From contig DDWF01000044.1 of the NCBI GenBank assembly GCA_002345845.1, positions 1 to 26,758 of the forward strand: a stretch of 26,758 nucleotides of DNA. Reading direction: 5' to 3'. The notes below the pieces were generated by a model. That model made no database searches. It worked only from the letters and a program-made list of their open reading frames with translations, and was not told the origin of the DNA. Positions 24,993 to 26,758 of the stretch are shown here, piece by piece (position 1 is the stretch's first letter; each line of letters opens with the position of its first letter). The stretch comes from Betaproteobacteria bacterium UBA2293 (GTDB taxonomy: Bacteria > Pseudomonadota > Gammaproteobacteria > Burkholderiales > Rhodocyclaceae). Position numbers and translations under genes: made by a program.

Positions 24993-26758
24993 ATGTTGGC
25001 CAACATCATCGAATGGTCGGGCCGGAACCGCTTCCTGGTCCTGCTCGCCACCCTGTTCATCACCATCGGCGGCATTTATGCCGTGTTGCGCACCCCGATC
25101 GACGCCTTGCCCGACCTGTCGGACGTCCAGGTCATCGTCTATACCGAGTATCCCGGCCAGGCACCGCAAGTCGTCGAAGACCAGGTCACCTATCCGCTGA
25201 CCACGGCCATGCTGTCGGTGCCGAAATCGAAGGTGGTGCGCGGCTTTTCCTTCTTCGGCGCCTCCTTCGTGTACGTCATTTTTGAAGACGGTACTGACAT
25301 CTACTGGGCCCGCTCGCGTGTGCTGGAATACCTGAATTTTGCCTCCAGCCGCATGCCAAAGGGTGTCACCCCCTCGCTCGGACCGGACGCCACCGGCGTC
25401 GGCTGGGTCTACCAGTACGCGCTGCTCGCCAAGGATAAGACACTGGCCGAACTGCGCACCATCCAGGACTGGTACGTCCGCTATCAGCTGACCAAGGCGC
25501 ACGGCGTCGCCGAAGTGGCCTCGATCGGCGGCTTCGTTCAGACCTACCAGGTCACCGTCGACCCGGTGAAACTGCGTTCCTACGGCATTCCGCTGATGAA
25601 GGTAGCGCAGGTGATCCGCGACTCGAACCGCGATGTCGGTGGCCGTGTCGTCGAGATGGCCGAAACTGAGTACATGGTGCGCGGCAAGGGCTACCTGCGC
25701 GGCAAGAGCGACCTCGAAACGCTGGTCGTCAAAAGCGACAAGGGCACGCCAGTGCTGATCCGCGACATTGCTCGCGTCGAACTGACGCCGGACGAAAGGC
25801 GTGGCCTGACCGAGCTGAACGGTGAAGGCGAAGTCGTATCGGGCATTGCCATGGCGCGCTACGGTGCGAACGCGCTGGAAGTCATCCACAACCTGAAAGC
25901 CAAAATCGACGAAATCGGTGGCGGCTTGCCCGAGGGCGTCACGGTGCAGACGGTGTACGACCGTTCCGAACTAATTCACCGCGCCATCGACACGCTGAAG
26001 CGGACGCTGCTGGAAGAAGCGCTGATCGTCGCCCTGGTCTGCATCGTTTTCCTGATGCATGTGCGCAGCGCGCTGGTCGCCATCCTGATGCTGCCGGTCG
26101 GCGTGCTGATCGCCTTCATCGCCATGCGCTCGCTGGGCATGAACTCCAATCTGATGAGCCTGGGCGGTATCGCCATCGCCATCGGCGCGATGATCGACGC
26201 CGCCATCGTGATGATAGAGAACGCCCACAAACACCTGGAGCGTCTGCCCGAGGAGCACAGCAAAGCCGAGCGTGCCGACGCCATGCTCGCCGCCTGCAAG
26301 GAAGTCGGCCCGGCGCTGTTCTTCTCGCTGCTCATCATCACTGTTTCCTTCCTCCCGGTGTTCGCCCTGGAAGGCCAGGAGGGGCGGCTGTTCTCGCCGC
26401 TGGCCTTCACCAAGACCTTCTCGATGGCCGGCGCGGCGCTGCTTTCGGTGACGCTAGTGCCGGTCCTGATGATGCTATTCATCCGCGGCAAGGTCATGCC
26501 GGAAGCGAAGAATCCGGTGAATCGCTTCCTGATCTGGGTCTATCGGCCGATCATCGCCGGCGTCATGCGCTGGAAGAAAATGACCATCGTTGCTGCCGTC
26601 GTTGCCTTGGTGGCCTCGATCTACCCAGCCTCTCAACTCGGCTCGGAGTTCATGCCTACGCTCAACGAGGGTACGCTGCTCTACATGCCGGCATCGCTGC
26701 CCGGCATGTCGATCACCAAAGCCGCCGAGTTGATGCAGACGCAGAACAAGATCATCAA
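24993..26758 (+). CDS. cusA: Copper/silver RND pump CusA, 5' part (3' end outside window)
   Basis: The first 588 residues of an HME-type RND pump; the frame is open to the window edge. GGAGA lies upstream of the ATG. TM1 at about 14-33, then TPIDALPDLSDVQVIVYTEY, the first periplasmic loop, and TM2-6. The TM4 signature is G398 A M I D402 A A I V M I E409 N, the CusA/SilA type. The second loop begins with SEFMPTLNEGTLLYMPASLP; its M565 sits where E. coli CusA has M573, one of the three copper-binding Met. The two other Met of the triad lie beyond the window. The full gene should be about 1040 residues. Confidence 0.95.
   Translation, partial: MLANIIEWSGRNRFLVLLATLFITIGGIYAVLRTPIDALPDLSDVQVIVYTEYPGQAPQVVEDQVTYPLTTAMLSVPKSKVVRGFSFFGASFVYVIFEDGTDIYWARSRVLEYLNFASSRMPKGVTPSLGPDATGVGWVYQYALLAKDKTLAELRTIQDWYVRYQLTKAHGVAEVASIGGFVQTYQVTVDPVKLRSYGIPLMKVAQVIRDSNRDVGGRVVEMAETEYMVRGKGYLRGKSDLETLVVKSDKGTPVLIRDIARVELTPDERRGLTELNGEGEVVSGIAMARYGANALEVIHNLKAKIDEIGGGLPEGVTVQTVYDRSELIHRAIDTLKRTLLEEALIVALVCIVFLMHVRSALVAILMLPVGVLIAFIAMRSLGMNSNLMSLGGIAIAIGAMIDAAIVMIENAHKHLERLPEEHSKAERADAMLAACKEVGPALFFSLLIITVSFLPVFALEGQEGRLFSPLAFTKTFSMAGAALLSVTLVPVLMMLFIRGKVMPEAKNPVNRFLIWVYRPIIAGVMRWKKMTIVAAVVALVASIYPASQLGSEFMPTLNEGTLLYMPASLPGMSITKAAELMQTQNKII

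Noticed and set aside
23280..25889. 869-codon open frame on the minus strand opposite cusB and cusA
   Set aside because: It is antisense to two well-supported genes, has no ribosome site or recognisable domain, and its His/Asp/Gly-rich product is what high-GC coding DNA gives in that antisense frame.

Overview
This window looks like a heavy-metal resistance island from a high-GC Gram-negative bacterium, most likely a betaproteobacterium. The reasons are the CzcI-like leader protein, the pbr-type lead/cadmium promoter and gene set, and the tight czc/cus operon style. I cannot name the genus from sequence alone. No tRNA, rRNA, CRISPR array, transposase or integrase is visible. Almost every gene is a metal-handling protein, and most products are exported or membrane-bound.

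Layout, left to right. (1) 2-1601: the 3' part of a Met-rich multicopper oxidase and a periplasmic type-1-copper cupredoxin. (2) 1678-6334: a cadmium/lead unit. A CadR/PbrR regulator and ynfA are transcribed leftward. A P-type ATPase, lspA, a free-standing DsbD alpha domain and a DUF411 protein are transcribed rightward. The divergent region holds a MerR-type promoter with a 19-bp spacer. (3) About 6360-6479: the decayed 3' end of a second P-type ATPase. (4) 6493-14078: first RND efflux module, czcI, czcC, a small membrane-anchored protein, czcB, a GDCCVxC cysteine protein, czcA, a small His-rich periplasmic protein and a lipoprotein. (5) 14079-14507: a gap holding a decayed copy of the cupredoxin 3' end and a perfect ATTACA-N4-TGTAAT palindrome. 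(6) 14508-21056: second RND module with the same core order but without czcI, the GDCCVxC gene or the lipoprotein. (7) 21091-26758: the same palindrome, then duf411, cusF, cusC, cusB (with a fused CusF domain) and the 5' part of cusA, which runs off the window.

How the genes would work together: the P-type ATPase moves Cd/Pb/Zn from cytoplasm to periplasm. The three RND pumps, each with its own adaptor and outer-membrane channel, take metal from periplasm or cytoplasm out of the cell. The oxidase, cupredoxin, CusF and the small His-rich proteins bind or oxidise periplasmic copper and other metals. The shared palindrome suggests that one CopR/CusR/CzcR-type response regulator, not in the window, controls modules (6) and (7).

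The most unusual points are: a free-standing DsbD alpha domain next to a CGCC DUF411 protein; a CusF whose copper-stacking Trp is replaced by Met while the CusF domain fused to CusB keeps Trp; loss of two TM4 acidic residues in the first pump relative to the second; and two pairs of direct-repeat scars that record how the island was assembled.
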